Positions 9,846 through 20,624 of a stretch of 64,000 nt of DNA are shown here, piece after piece (position 1 is the first letter of the stretch; each line of letters opens with the position of its first letter). The notes under the pieces are model-generated. The model searched no databases. It was not told the DNA's origin and was given only the letters and a program-made list of their open reading frames with translations. Origin of the DNA: Lepidostoma basale (Eukaryota > Arthropoda > Insecta > Trichoptera > Lepidostomatidae); contig JAHDVF020001353.1 in NCBI GenBank assembly GCA_022606425.2, forward strand, positions 248,001 to 312,000, in the 5' to 3' direction. The position numbers and the translations under genes are program-made.

Positions 9846-10255
9846 TATTTCACAACATCTAAAGGATCTTCACTGGCTCAAGTGTCCTGAAAGAATCCAG
9901 TATAAACTATGCTGGACGGTTTTTGAAGCACTCTACGAAATGGCAACAGCCAATATATCCGAACTTTGTAATGCTGATAGCCTTAACTTGCGGCAATCTA
10001 CGCTTCGATCAGCAAACTCCTCGGCAATGGGCATATTTGCCGGGCTTTCGCCGTGGCAGGTCCGTCCGCTTATATATAATATGCTTCCTGCACGCCTCAG
10101 ATGCATTGACAATCCGACAGATTTAAAATCTCACCTAAAAATCCACCTTTTCAAAATATCGCATAAAATGTAAACAACGGTTATCTGATTGCTGGTGTGT
10201 CAAATGCAGTTCTCATGACTGTCAAAGCACCCTTGAGTTGAGCAATTCACGAAAA
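9846..10255 (+). pseudogene. LINE-G C-terminal fragment
   Basis: Across a frame shift near 9940: HLKDLHWLKCPERIQYKLC, MATANISELCNADSLNLRQS, then LPARLRCIDNPTDLKSHLKI and HLFKIS. It ends in a CACCCTTGAGTTGAGCAATT tail that lacks the usual ATT repeats. Confidence 0.75.
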
Positions 10256-10374
10256 ATGTAAAGAACGTCTAGCGACATGTTCTCTGATTGGCTTTTCGTC
10301 AACCATGGTCCAGAGAACGGCATTTGACACTGTACGGGGCCAATAGATCTTGAATATTGAGCGAAGGCACCTAT

Positions 10375-10728
10375 TTATACCACCTTTCTCGAAATGATAC
10401 TGGAACGCCATACAGGGCGAAGCATAGCGAAAGTTCCCCTTGCCGTGTTAAGTCTGCTAGCTACATCTTTTTCCGTACCTCCCGAGCCTGCTATCATACT
10501 ATCGAGGTAGTAAAAGCTGGTCGTGTTCTCAAGGGGGACACCGTGGAGCAAGATTGGGGTGAAGTCATTTGTGGACACTCGTAGGTCTACTGTCTTGGAC
10601 ATGTTAATTTGGAGACCTACTCTTGCCGCTTCCTCGCGAAGTCTACACCGCTTCTGCTCTGCATCCACCCGGTTTTTCGGCAGCAGACAGAGGTCATCAG
10701 CATAATCTAGAGAAATAAATAATACCAT
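10375..10728 (-). pseudogene. LINE-E RT fragment with YADD motif
   Basis: 117 codons beginning in the RT palm: DYADDLCLLPKN holds the catalytic YxDD motif (residues 8-11), followed by EEAARVGLQINMSKT, a degraded YLGS (YYLDSM), GGTEKDVASRLNTARG and LRPVWRSSIIS. These are standard landmarks of RTE-like reverse transcriptases. The 5' RT motifs and endonuclease are absent, and the frame ends at a stop where the family continues to LLYGCETW. Confidence 0.75.
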
Positions 10729-11146
10729 ACAACAAATTAATTACTTCAGACGAAAGTACATTATAATTCCACTGTTTAAGTAGTTTTCGATCCAGTTTTA
10801 TTTTTAACGTGTTTTATTGGCTTAATACAATATACAAGAACTAATTCACGTCCGAAATCGTTTTATTTCTCTAAATAACTCTTTTAAAAGAAACATACAG
10901 TACAGTATAAGCGGACGAACCCGCGTAATACAATAGGGGCGTTATTCCTTATATCGAACAGCGTTCCCGGCAGAGGAAACTGTTCGGAAAACAAATAACG
11001 CGATATACGAAAAGCTGCTCTATCGGCAGAAGCTTAGAGAACACATAAATAAGGCTGGCTGGGAATAGGAATACCCAACAAGGAAATAACAAGGAAAAAA
11101 GGATTTACTGAGATTTGTGAGACGTGTCCTTGAATTAGTGCCGGCG
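10729..11146. other. Unassigned stretch
   Basis: No family recognised. Confidence 0.5.
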
Positions 11147-11380
11147 TTATTCAATCGAAAGTCTCGCCTTGGAAATTCCCACCATTGTAATCAGTGCCCT
11201 CGATTCATAATAGCATTTACAAAATGTATAACATCCAATGGTCCTTCGTTCTAATCCCTCTGTACCGATCAAAACCGAGAACCCATCCTTTTCATATTTC
11301 ATACCCAAATTAAAACCCAATTCGTATATCTGTTTTATTTTACTTTCTAACCGATCGCTAATATCAGATGCAACGTTCAT
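11147..11380 (-). other. 77-codon open frame, no recognised family
   Basis: Starts MNVASDISDRLESKIKQIYE. There is no membrane segment, signal or known motif, and no nearby exon partner was found. It may be chance or a decayed exon. Confidence 0.15.
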
Positions 11381-11452
11381 ATTTAGATTTATATTTATTG
11401 AACGCTAAGTCATTAACACTGTGGAATTCCATAGTAATATAATTAGGAAATA

Positions 11453-11493
11453 TTAATTATGTTTTCAAAAACGATTTGAAAACATAATTAATA
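11453..11493. repeat. Perfect hairpin
   Basis: TTAATTATGTTTTCAAA pairs with TTTGAAAACATAATTAA around a five-base loop. Confidence 0.8.
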
Positions 11494-11822
11494 ATCAGAT
11501 TCCTCCTTTTACTCCTTTCTCCTTAAATATTTTGTCTACATTTAATCTCCCAAGCTCACATTCCCAATCAAATGCAAATGAATCATTTATTAATTTCTAT
11601 ATAAATTATGTATTTTCAAATATATGTTTTTTATAAATCACATTTTTTTATATTATCACATTGTATTATTATTATTTAATCGTTCTTACTGTTAAAAAAT
11701 AATTCTAAGTACCTACTTATAACAAATAGCCCAGGTTAATTTTTAAATTTGAATTATTGTATCGAATTATAATGCGTTTTTTATTAGTCTTTCTTTGTTT
11801 AGTTTTTATTATATTTTTACAC
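11494..11822. other. AT-rich stretch, no gene seen
   Basis: Nothing recognised on either strand. Confidence 0.55.
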
Positions 11823-11862
11823 CTGAACACGGAGTTATCCTCCGAAACGTGTCGTGTTTTTT
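11815..11862 (+). ncRNA. Hammerhead-like core
   Basis: Reads ACAC-CTGAACA-C-GGAG-TTATC-CTCC-GAAAC-GTGTC-GTGT. Stem I ACAC/GTGT and stem II GGAG/CTCC are perfect, and a GUC triplet precedes the 3' side of stem I. The core has C where G8 is expected. Confidence 0.35.
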
Positions 11863-11954
11863 AATATTTTTTAAATAAATAGTGAATTAAACAAAAAAAT
11901 TCAGTTTCCTAAGTATAATACATTAGATCTATATATTTAAAACACGTATTAATG

Positions 11955-12005
11955 CACCCTTGAGGTTACATCACAAAAACTGCGCTTTAAAAGTTAGCAT
12001 ATAAT
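11955..12005 (+). mobile_element. LINE-G 3' tail fragment
   Basis: TGCACCCTTGAGGTTACATC followed by AAAACTGCGCTTTAAAA matches the terminal stem of the CR1/L2-like family. Confidence 0.55.
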
Positions 12006-12012
12006 TATTAGA

Positions 12013-12407
12013 ATGACGTAATCACTGAGAAGAATGTGGCGAAAAGCAATGTATGATAGTTAAAGAAATTTTAAGGCGGATGACTGCGTCCCAAATAAAA
12101 TTAAGATAGGGTCATTAAGATGGTTTAGACATTTGGAACGAATGGATGCGGGAAGAATGATTAAATAGATACAAGTAATGTGAATGGAAAAAAAGTCAAG
12201 GAAAGCCAAGAAGAACATGGCATTAACAAATTAATCAAATACTGAAAGGCGGCCATGTTCGAAGTAGTCACACTCGACGAGCGTGCGTGTCGCGGGTGTG
12301 AATGTAGAAGAGGCGCGAGAGTTATGTCAGGATATAACAGTTTGACGGTCCATCCTCTTTGCCTACCTCTCCAGAGAAACGTCGTGATGGTTAGTTAGTT
12401 AGTTATT
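12013..12407 (+). pseudogene. LINE-A copy, truncated and frame-shifted
   Basis: Readable pieces are GSLRWFRHLERMDAGRMI, GGHVRSSHTRRACVSRV and NVEEARELCQD, then the terminal block and (GTTA)n. There is a large deletion before the first piece. Confidence 0.75.
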
Positions 12408-12764
12408 ATTATTATTTTGTATATCATTTATACAACGCCGCACATAGGTGGATTTAAATGATTTAGGCGGTCAAAATTATTTTACGGTGTATTTTGACTT
12501 CAAATCATAAATATTATCGTAAAAAATTGTCCTTAGTAAAAAAAAAATTTTTTCGCAGCCAAAAATATAAAAAATACTAAATCTCGAGGAAAAAATTTTT
12601 TTTATTACAAATTTTACAAACAAAAAAAAATCTAGTTACAGATTAATAATTTTGGTGCAAATAAGTATTTTAAATTTGTTTATACATTTATGGACAAATT
12701 TTAATCCATGTCTGAAATATCGGATTCGGTATTCGGTACAGCTGGTAGTAACATATTCATTGTT

Positions 12765-13901
12765 TCAGGGCAAAATTAACCTAGTTTGATCGTTTTTTTT
12801 TGTTTGTTTCATGCTACTTAATAGTGGATCTGAACTCGATAATAATCTATTATATATATCAAGGTTGCATTCCTCTCTCGAGAACTTTCTTTCGTAGTTT
12901 TCGCGGTATAATCGAAAGTGCTTATTTCTGGTTTCTGCTGCCTCTTCCGACAACTGTCCTACGGGTAATAAGGCATTTTCAATTACAGCTGCATCATGAA
13001 TCAATATTTTATGCAAGGTCGGAGACATTGGGTGCCAACTATATAACTCGACATACAATTTCGCAGTTGCCATGGCATATTCATCAAATCGTTATATTTC
13101 CCGTAGTATTTTCGAAGCATCCCCTTTTCCTCGAGCCTGTAATGTTGTTTGCGCTGCATGAACGATTACTTCTTTATTAAGCGAATAAGGTGTTTCCTCC
13201 GTTTTTTTTCTTTTAGTCTTCTCACTAGAATCTTCAAATGCTTTAGAAGGCCAACCTGGTCGAGTTTGCTTGTTTGCTGAAAGTTCAAATGTTCCTCCTA
13301 ACCACTTTTCATTAGTTTTAAGAAACATTGCTTCTTTTCTATGGGCTTTCGACCTTTTTTTTTTCATTGATGTTTTAAAATATGCAAATCTTTGTTTGAA
13401 ACTGCTTAGATTATCTGGAGTGTCACCACAACAGGACAATAGGTGATTTTTTAGATATTTAATTTTTTCATCTAAATTAGGTAAATCTTGCTGCTGCATT
13501 TGATCGTAAAGATATTTACGGCTTACGGTTTTTGTACCCGATGTACCAGATATACCTAAAATTGAGAAAATCACACTTTATTACATTTTAAGAAAAAGTT
13601 GTTAAAAAAAAGTGATGTCATCCTTTTAAAAAAAATAACTGTAATTTGGTCAACCGCAGCTATCCGCAGCCAAATTTTATGTCATTAATTAGTCAAATAT
13701 AAGAAGTATACAGTACAGGAACAAACATTACGCGATAGGAGGCGATAATATAACAAAATGTCTTGTAAACTTGAAAATTAAGTAAAAATTTCATTACTAG
13801 ACCACCTTTTTTTGAAGTTCTACAAATAATATAAAATAACTTTTAAAGTATGTTAAACACATCAACAAATATTGATTATTACCTGAATTATTCGAATCCA
13901 T
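12765..13901 (-). pseudogene. Conserved insect protein of mobile-element type, broken
   Basis: A gene structure can be read on the minus strand. Exon 1 (13901-13883) encodes MDSNNS and ends at CAG|GTAAT. Exon 2 starts after TTTTAG at 13555 and continues in phase as GISGTSGTKTVSRKYLYDQM, running to a stop at 13092. The exon 2 protein is hydrophilic and lysine-rich (KKKRSKAHRKEA, KTKRKKTEE). A second frame (13088-12765) reads FDEYAMATAKLYVELYSWHP, MSPTLHKILIHDAAVIENAL, LPVGQLSEEAAETRNKHFR and SSSDPLLSSM. That block (HKILIHG, LPxGQLSEEAxExRNK, SSDP) is one I remember from uncharacterised multi-copy proteins of aphids and other insects; I know no function for it. The segment normally joining the halves seems deleted, and the frame breaks at about 13090. 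Weak inverted similarity (GGTGG..TT..AAA) at 12450 and 14022 could be terminal repeats. Confidence 0.55.
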
Positions 13902-14499
13902 AACGATAACTTCGAAATATTAGGTGGACAAGGCAAAATTCTCCTTGTTTAATGTTTACACTGAGAGCGCTAAGAACAATGACGACGTGCACTTTGTTAG
14001 GCGGACAAGTTTCAACCACCTGCGCGCGCACACGGTCAAAGGTTCGTGATTGGGGATGGTCAATTATTGTTACTGGGACAATTCCTTGGATCTAGGATTT
14101 TTTTGGTATTTTTAACATCGATTTTGAAATTTGACTTATGACCGGCTAATTCTTAACAATCCACGTAAGTGCGCCGGCTCTCCTATCATTATATAAATCG
14201 GCAAAAACGAGTACGAGAATATTTTGAATACAAGAGAGCAAGAGAGGAATTATTCAATTCTCTCCGAAAGTAATTCATGCACACGATGTGCATACCCGTG
14301 AACGTTTCTGGATTATTTTGAAATTTCTTCTGATTATTGTTGTATGACAGTAGTGTAAAAAACAAAAGAAGAACGCGTTGGTATTGTTAATAATTGTTTA
14401 ATTTTTAAAGTGTGTGATGATTTACAATATAAGTTTAAATTTATTATTGATTACGACTATAACACTTAAAGGGTAGAAATTCATTACTTTCGTGAATAT
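13902..14499. other. Flank of the broken insect gene
   Basis: Presumed 5' flank of the preceding minus-strand gene. It contains a GC-rich word (CACCTGCGCGCGCACACGG) at 14018-14036. No other feature recognised. Confidence 0.4.
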
Positions 14500-14700
14500 T
14501 TCACGGGTTGCAAAGAGCACTTAATATTCGCGATCTTGGATCATCTGCCTGTCATCTGTCCAGCGACCTCAGGTCATTCCGAACTGCGGACATTAACCCG
14601 GTAATCTCCTCCCATCTTCCAATTGCAGAGCCTTATAGAATATGTATTCATTATCCCTCCTGCTCACATGGCCATTCCATACACGCAGACGACGTTCCCT
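14500..14700 (-). mobile_element. RTE-like LINE C-terminal scrap
   Basis: Minus-strand pieces VWNGHVSR, GRWTDDRQMIQDREY fit the WxGHV ... RWxDD ... QDREYW ending of RTE-like ORFs. Several stops are present. Confidence 0.4.
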
Positions 14701-14779
14701 ACCCTTTTTCGCTGTGAGGGCGATTTAAGGCTCCTCTGATATGTTCATTCTTAGCTTTATACAGCATTGTAACCTTGAA

Positions 14780-14905
14780 ATCCACGTGCGTTTATAACTC
14801 GCTGTATGATTGTGCGGAAAACTAGAGAGGTGTGTCAGTATCGATGACTGTGGCAGTATTTTCTCTCTGCCTACCGCTTCGGGAAATGGCGTGATCGCTT
14901 GTTGT
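14780..14905 (+). mobile_element. LINE-A 3' end fragment
   Basis: TCCACGTGCGTTTATAACTC (RRACMT region) through TCTCTGCCTACCGCTTCGGG to GGCGTGATCG. The tail is lost. Confidence 0.65.
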
Positions 14906-15289
14906 TGTAAAATATTTCTTTTTTATCTCATAATGAAACTCTCTGCGTACGACAGCGGAGAAACCGCACGGTTTTTCGTGTCTATTCCTGCATTGTGCCA
15001 CAAAAATATCGCATCCTTTAATGTTTAAATGACTGTGTAATACATCGTTTGAAGTGTGATGCAACTTCAGTACGGTAGAAATAAAAATGTTATTATCTCT
15101 GGTAAAAATAGATGAGTGTTATCTTATCTATGGAGTTAATATCTTCGCTGGGGAGATAAAAGAGAAAGGTTTATTTTTTATCTTATTTTTTACCGTTAAA
15201 TAAAGGTTGGTCTCGTAACAGCACACACGTGGTCGTTATAACCTTAATATTCTGTATTCTATTATAACTTTGTAACTCATTACCGCAAC
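14906..15289. other. Unassigned stretch
   Basis: Nothing recognised. Confidence 0.5.
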
Positions 15290-15970
15290 TATGAATATAT
15301 CGACTGAAGCAAAGATGGCAGTGCACAATGGAGTTCTAGTTCCGACTCTTATGTACGGAAATGAAGTTTGGAGTTGGCAGAAGAAGGATGAAAGTAGGAT
15401 AAATGCCGTGGAAAATTTGTGTTGAAAAACAATGTATGATAGAATATCTCATCACTACGATGGTTTGCACATATGGAACGAATGGATGAAGGAAGAATGG
15501 TTAAAATAATATATTCAAGTAGTGTGAATGGAAAAAGAAGTCGAGGAGACCAAATAAAACATGGCATGACCAAATTAATCAATTATAGAAAGGCGGCCAT
15601 GTTCGAAGTAGGAACAATCAACGGGCGTGCATGTCACGATGTGTGAATGTAGTACACTACTTGTATATATCTTTAACCATTCTTCCCTCATCCATTCGTT
15701 CCATGTGTCCAAACCATCTTAGTGACCCTTTCTTGATTTTATTTATCACGCATTCATCCGCTTTACATTCTCTTCTTACTTCATCATTAGATATTCTATC
15801 ATACATTGTTTTTCCGCACATCCTTCTTAGTGACCTCATTTCTACGGCATTTATCCTACTTTCATCCTTCTTCTGCCAACTCCAAGCTTCACTTCCATAC
15901 ATAAGGGTCGGCACTAGAACTCCATTGTGCACTGCCATCTTTGCTTCAGTCGATATATTTACTTGCGTTA
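15290..15970. pseudogene. Head-to-tail inverted pair of LINE-A fragments
   Basis: A plus-strand fragment (15291-15655) and a minus-strand fragment (15657-15970) meet at 15656. Both reach the same LINE position at their outer ends (ATATATCGACTGAAGCAAAG), making a ~680 bp imperfect palindrome. The minus arm is open for 93 codons (MYGSEAWSWQKKDESRINAV, MRSLRRMCGKTMYDRIS); the plus arm has a deletion after KKDESRINAVE. Confidence 0.75.
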
Positions 15971-16539
15971 TTAAAAGTTAATGAAGTGTATTTTCTACCA
16001 CATGTACGTATTTGATATGTTTTATTGCGTTTTATAATGTTATCCAAGATAACCACAAAATGTAAACACAAACATTGTGATAACATGGCTTATGTTACTT
16101 AAATGGTGCCACAAAGATTTCGGTTTTCAGATAAGCTTATAAGCATACAGATCTTGTCTCAACAATAATTTTAGAGTCCCTTGCACGTATTTGCATACGA
16201 GTGCATATTTCTAGTCCAATCGTGTACTTGCAATAAAGTTCGCCGTGTTCCCTACTGCATTCGAGACCTAAGAACCTAATAAGGGCATTGATATTTTATA
16301 TGCTTGAATCCTGAAGAAAATTTTAAATATATACGAGTATTTTTTTAATTGATGATAGCGTTTTGTACTTCTTTCTTCTACTTCATCTTATTGTAGATTT
16401 TGCGATCTGTTTAAACAGGCTATCAAATTTCTTCCTCTGATGATGACGACCAGCTTTCTCTACATCTCATTGGTGTTCATCCTGGTGGTCAACGTGCATT
16501 ACGATCTTAGAAATCCCAGCTGGATCCATTGTACATCTT
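15971..16539. other. Unassigned stretch
   Basis: No family recognised. Confidence 0.5.
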
Positions 16540-16640
16540 ACATTTAATTAATCAAATAAATCTTAAAAGGCGGCCACATTCGAAGTCGAAAAAATCGACG
16601 AGCAGGCATGTTATGAGTGTGATTCGTTGATATGGAGTCT
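16540..16640 (+). mobile_element. LINE-A internal scrap
   Basis: AATCAAATAAATCTTAAAAG, then GCGGCCACATTCGAAGTCG, correspond to QINQxLKGGHIRSR. It stops before the 3' block. Confidence 0.5.
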
Positions 16641-16699
16641 CCACGAAGCGAGATACTCGCTTATGTTAGAGAGGGTTTGGTAGCTATCCGTGGCTTTAT

Positions 16700-17115
16700 C
16701 CCACTGCATTCCTCTTGGGCATGCTGGGGACCAATAGTTTACAGATAAGGATAGGTGGGTGCACACTTACCCGTTTCTTCAGACTTATCAGGGGATTCTT
16801 TGTGAATTCCGTCATCTTGGAGGCTATGCATCTTTATGTTCCAGACAGCGTCAGCATAGACTTTTATTTCCCAGCATGCAGAACCAACCTGACTCTGGTG
16901 ATGCCGGTGGGAAAGCAATCAAACTGCTGAACATGATCCCTTCGGAAATCGACGTCTTGCATATTCGTGAAAGTACGTTCAGAAGACAAATACTCTTGAC
17001 TTTGGAGAGTATCTTGTATTCCTTATGTCGAACCATCTCTCATGCGTTCCTGGTATTATATATGTATTTATTATATTTTACCTGTTCTCAATAGATGTCT
17101 TAAACTATTTTTGTT
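16700..17115 (+). pseudogene. LINE-H C-terminal fragment with 3' end
   Basis: MLGTNSLQIRIGGCTLTRFF, then SVILEAMHLYVPDSVS, ACRTNLTLVMPVGKQ and (shifted frame) AIKLLNMIPSEIDVLHIRES follow the Jockey-like copy at 51.8-52.9 kb in order. The 3' flank matches the 5.9-6.2 kb copy, so the two belong to one subfamily. Confidence 0.75.
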
Positions 17116-17129
17116 GTTTGTAATATCTT

Positions 17130-17345
17130 TTTCTTTTTCCTTGTATACGACAGGTCGTTTGAACCGAATTACTGTATACAATTTTTTTTTAGCTATTATA
17201 TTGATTCTTATGACATGTGATAGGTAGCCAATCTATCGCCATTTTATTGTCACGAGAGTTCTACACCAGACCAAAGACAGTGTTACAAACCCGGAACCTT
17301 CGGTATGGAAGTCAGAGCTCTTACCACTCTGCCACGAAGGTCGAC
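17130..17345 (-). mobile_element. SINE-T copy, CTTGTATAC-type tail
   Basis: From the tail (CTTGTATACGACAGGTCG at 17140) through the body to a tRNA-like head at 17283-17345. The head is damaged in the B box (AACCCGGAACC retained, GATT lost). Confidence 0.8.
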
Positions 17346-17394
17346 TTTTCGGACGATTTTTTGAGAAAATTAACTGATTTGATTTGATTTGATT

Positions 17395-17472
17395 TATGAA
17401 TGTAGAGGAATCTAGAGAGGAAGGTATGTCGGGGCGGAGCACCCCTCCGGGAAAACGGCGTGATGATTCGTT
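17395..17472 (+). mobile_element. LINE-A 3' end fragment
   Basis: NVEESREE-coding stretch, a damaged middle, then CACCCCTCCGGGAAAACGGC, GTGATG and a diverged tail. Confidence 0.55.
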
Positions 17473-17518
17473 GTTCAATTCTTCAATTCGTTCAATTCGT
17501 TGTTCTTTTTTTTAAATA

Positions 17519-18802
17519 TTAGGTCCTTACATACGAAATTGGCGTTTTGTATGGGAGGAACATAAAGTTGATTTTTTTTAAATATAATATATTTATTTAA
17601 TCAAAGTATGTACCATTGCTATCTATGCGCTTTTGCCATCTCATAGGTAGTTCATCGATCCCTTTACTAAAAAAACCATTCGGACGGGAATCAATAAAAT
17701 CTTTGAAGTCAGTTTGGACTGCCCCATCGGAGTTGAATTTTTTCCCTTGCAAGAAGTTATCCAAATTTCGAAAAAAATAGTAATCTGTTGGGGCAAGGTC
17801 CGGAGAGTACGGTGGATGTCTTAGACATTCCAATTGAAGCTCTTCTAATTTGGTAGCCGTCTGTTGTGCAGTGTGTGGTCTAGCGTTATCATGAAGCAGC
17901 AGTGGCCTAGAGCGATTAACCAGCCTCGGTTGTTTAGCAGCTAGCTTTTCCATCATGGTTTGCAGTTGCTGACAATAGACATCTGCCGTAATCGTCTGGC
18001 CAGATTTAAGAAAGCTGTAGTGAACGACACCAGCACTAGTCCACCAAACGCTCACAAGTAACTTTTTTGGGGTCAATCTTCGCTTGGGGCATGGTTTGGC
18101 TGGTTCGGCAGGGTTCAACCATTGCGATGAGCGCTTCCGATTATCATACAGGATCCACTTTTTATCACAGGTTATTCGATTCAAAATCCCTTCATTATTG
18201 TGCCGTTTGAGTAATGCAACGCAGCAGTCAACGCGCGTTTGTTGATTTGCTTCACTCAATTCGTGAGGTACCCACCTTTCAAGCTTTTTCACCTTCCCAA
18301 TTTGCTTCAAGTGGATTGAAACAGTTTTATCACTAACACCGCAGCCTGCAGCTAACTTGGACGTGGTTTGCGATGGATCCGCTTCCACAATAGCCTTCAA
18401 TTCTTCATTATCAACTTTGGTCTCTGGCCGTCCACGGGGCTTGTTCTGCAGGTCGAAATTTCCAGAACGAAAACGTTGGAACCAAAAACGCACTGTGTTT
18501 TCTTTTGCGGCACCGTCGCCATACACATCATTAATCCTTCGAGCCGTTTCTGCAGCACTGGTGCCACGGTGGAACTCGTACTCGTAAATAACGCGATTTT
18601 TCAAGTTTTCCATTTTGTAAACTGAGTGACGCAAAGAAAAAAAACAATTGAGGAATAAACAAATGAATTATAATTTTCGAAACACAAATACTTAAGTAAA
18701 TAGCTGTATAAATTTGAATTTGGAATTCCTAACCAAAGAGAAGATATTTGAGATCAAAGTTGTCAGTACGGCAAAACGCCAATTTCATATGTAAGGACCT
18801 AA
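17519..18802 (-). mobile_element. Complete mariner element 1
   Basis: The 31 bp terminal inverted repeats begin TTAGGTCCTTACATA at both ends and differ at one base. TA dinucleotides at 17517-17518 and 18803-18804 are the target duplication. At 1284 bp with one intact ORF it has everything a mariner needs in cis. Confidence 0.95.
17597..18634 (-). CDS. mariner transposase 1 (DD34D)
   Basis: 345 residues, the usual mariner length, uninterrupted. Met8 (MENLKNRVIYEYEF) may be the true start. Residues ~10-60 form the first helix-turn-helix (RGTSAAETARRIND ... TVRFWFQRFRSGNF), the linker GRP is at 68-70, and a second HTH (TSKLAAGCGVSDKTVSIHLK) is at 91-110. WVPHEL (121-126) is the mariner signature. 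The catalytic aspartates are D157, D249 (HDN) and D284 (PTD), with 34 residues between the last two; YSPDLAP (276-282) is intact. The enzyme would excise and insert the element at TA sites in the nucleus. One oddity is that the first aspartate sits in TCDKKW rather than the common GDE, and whether that lowers activity cannot be judged here. Confidence 0.95.
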   Translation of the reverse strand: MRHSVYKMENLKNRVIYEYEFHRGTSAAETARRINDVYGDGAAKENTVRFWFQRFRSGNFDLQNKPRGRPETKVDNEELKAIVEADPSQTTSKLAAGCGVSDKTVSIHLKQIGKVKKLERWVPHELSEANQQTRVDCCVALLKRHNNEGILNRITCDKKWILYDNRKRSSQWLNPAEPAKPCPKRRLTPKKLLVSVWWTSAGVVHYSFLKSGQTITADVYCQQLQTMMEKLAAKQPRLVNRSRPLLLHDNARPHTAQQTATKLEELQLECLRHPPYSPDLAPTDYYFFRNLDNFLQGKKFNSDGAVQTDFKDFIDSRPNGFFSKGIDELPMRWQKRIDSNGTYFD

Positions 18803-18844
18803 TATTATATTATTAAAGAGAATTTTTTTAATATTTATTTTCGG

Positions 18845-18985
18845 GTGAGAGTAGACGAATGTGTAGTAAATCTGTATAAGATAGAGAGTCTATTGTAAAT
18901 ATAAGAAGTTAATGTAATGCAAATGAAAATTTTATAAACAAAATACTGAAGAGAACGTTAAGACGGTTTATACACGGGGAAAGAA
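18845..18985 (+). mobile_element. LINE-A internal scrap, strongly decayed
   Basis: AGACGAATGTGTAGTAAATC through ACGTTAAGACGGTTTATACA follows RRMC...SLRWF of LINE-A with many substitutions. Confidence 0.5.
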
Positions 18986-19384
18986 TTAACAATTTATATT
19001 TCTTATTTCTACCTGAAAAAACGTTCATGTAATACGTATTTAATCCACCACACTGGATATAATGTATAAACCTCGAATGTACAAACCTGCATACATAAAA
19101 GTTACATTCAAACACAAGAAGCACATATGTATGTAGCTTTTTGTTTAAAACTCTGTGAAATTTCCCGAGCGCGAGAATTTGCATTTCGTAAAGGCGTTAT
19201 CAAACGTAATGTTATAGAGATATTCTAGTTTACATTATAATTTTATTCATACATATTTACATTTGCATATTCCCTGTGTTTTAAAATACTCGACATTGGA
19301 ATTTTATACTATACACAACTTTATGTTCGTGAAAGGATTCAGAACCTATCGTGAGCCATATATAAATATACAATATTATACCCA
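18986..19384. other. Unassigned stretch
   Basis: No family recognised; a 91-codon minus-strand frame here has no motif and looks fortuitous. Confidence 0.5.
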
Positions 19385-19915
19385 TATATAAATACGTTTT
19401 CACTCTTCTGGTGTTAAAATAATACAAGTTTTTTCGTTTATAAAAATAATTTTGACAGGTGTAAAAATAAATTTTTCATTTGTTCCAATGACAATTTGAA
19501 TAAATTCTTCAATCAAATTTTCAAGTTTTAGCTGGTGTTGGTTTGTTTTAAGTGCCTAATTAAAATGAAAACAGTGGAATAAAAAAATAAATAAACGCAA
19601 ATGTCCGGATCGTCCAGCTGACGACAAGTGCACCATCTAAAAGAACATTATGTGTTAAATTATTTTTATGTGTTATTTTATTTTATATCATTGTATTTTA
19701 TATAATTTGTTTTAGATTTATTATGTAGACGTTGAATGATCGAAATGTGCGCGGGAGATGCCTATTGTTGGCGATGAGGTTCGCAACCCATCACACCGCG
19801 TCTCTCGCGTTGGCGAAAAGAGAAGGATGGAGTGCAGCATCGATTAAAGTATTGCAGTCCATTCTTTCTGTCTACCCTTTCGGGGAAACGGCGTGATGGT
19901 TAGTAAGTAAGTATA
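19385..19915 (+). mobile_element. SINE-S copy, near full length
   Basis: Order on the plus strand: AT-rich 5' part (CACTCTTCTGGTGTTAAAAT), CCGGATCGTCCAGCTGACGA, then the stem GCGCGGGAGA...TCTCTCGCG enclosing GAGGTTCGCAACCCATC. The block shared with LINE-A follows (CCATTCTTTCTGTCTACCC, TTTCGGGGAAACGGCGTGAT) and a short tail. No ORF. It sits just upstream of a LINE-A copy in the same orientation. Confidence 0.8.
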
Positions 19916-19937
19916 TTATACCCATATATAAATATAT

Positions 19938-20572
19938 ATATTTACAAGAGACGGAAAAATGGAGAAAGACATCGAAAGAAGTGTTGGTTCTGGGAATAAA
20001 ATAAATGGCGCACTCAAAGTCATTATTGCAAATAGAAATATATCCACAGAAGCAAAGATGGCAGTACACAATTCTAGTGCCAACCCTCGTGTATGGAAGT
20101 GAAGCTTGGAGCTGGCAAAAGAAGGATGAAAGCAGGATAAACGCCGTAGAAATGAGATCGCTAAGAAGATTGTGCGGGAAAACGTTGTATGATAAAATAC
20201 CGAACGATGAAATAAGAAAGGAATGTAAGGCAGATGACTGCATCGTGAATAAAATTAAAAAAGGATCCCTGAGATGGTTTGGACATATGGAACGAATGGA
20301 TGAGAGTAGAATGGTTAAAAAGTTGTACACAAGCAGCGTGAGTGGGAAAAGAAGCCGAGGACGACCGAGGAAAACATGGCATGACCAAATTAATCAATTA
20401 CTAAAAGGCGGCCACATTCGAAGTCGGAATAATCGACGTGCGTGCATGGTACGATGTATGAATGTAGATGAAGCCCGAGAGGTATGCCAGGACAGGCCAT
20501 TGTGGCGATCCATCCTCTCTGCCTACCCCTCCGGGGAAATGGCGTGATGGTTAGTTAGTTAGTTAGTTATAT
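19938..20572 (+). pseudogene. LINE-A copy with longest clean C-terminus
   Basis: Open for 180 codons (20005-20547) apart from a small lesion at about 20070 (after KMAVHN). It reads [59 protein letters not shown], then [18 protein letters not shown] and LWRSILSAYPSGEMA before the stop. In RTE-like LINEs this is the region after the RT palm, ending in a basic GRPRKTW segment. The stop TGA lies inside GGCGTGATGG, immediately before the (GTTA)n tail, so there is practically no 3' UTR. RT motifs and endonuclease are missing by 5' truncation. It is close to the minus-strand copy at 48.5-49.0 kb. Confidence 0.85.
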
Positions 20573-20624
20573 TATACCCCTCAAACTGGAGGTTCCCAAA
20601 CCCATTGCCTTTAATACACATACA

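Noticed and set aside
11147..11380. Host gene candidate
   Set aside because: No motif, no exon partner, and frames of this length are expected by chance in 64 kb.
12440..14040. Terminal inverted repeats for the broken insect gene
   Set aside because: The similarity (GGTGG..TT..AAA) is short and gapped; not enough to define element ends.
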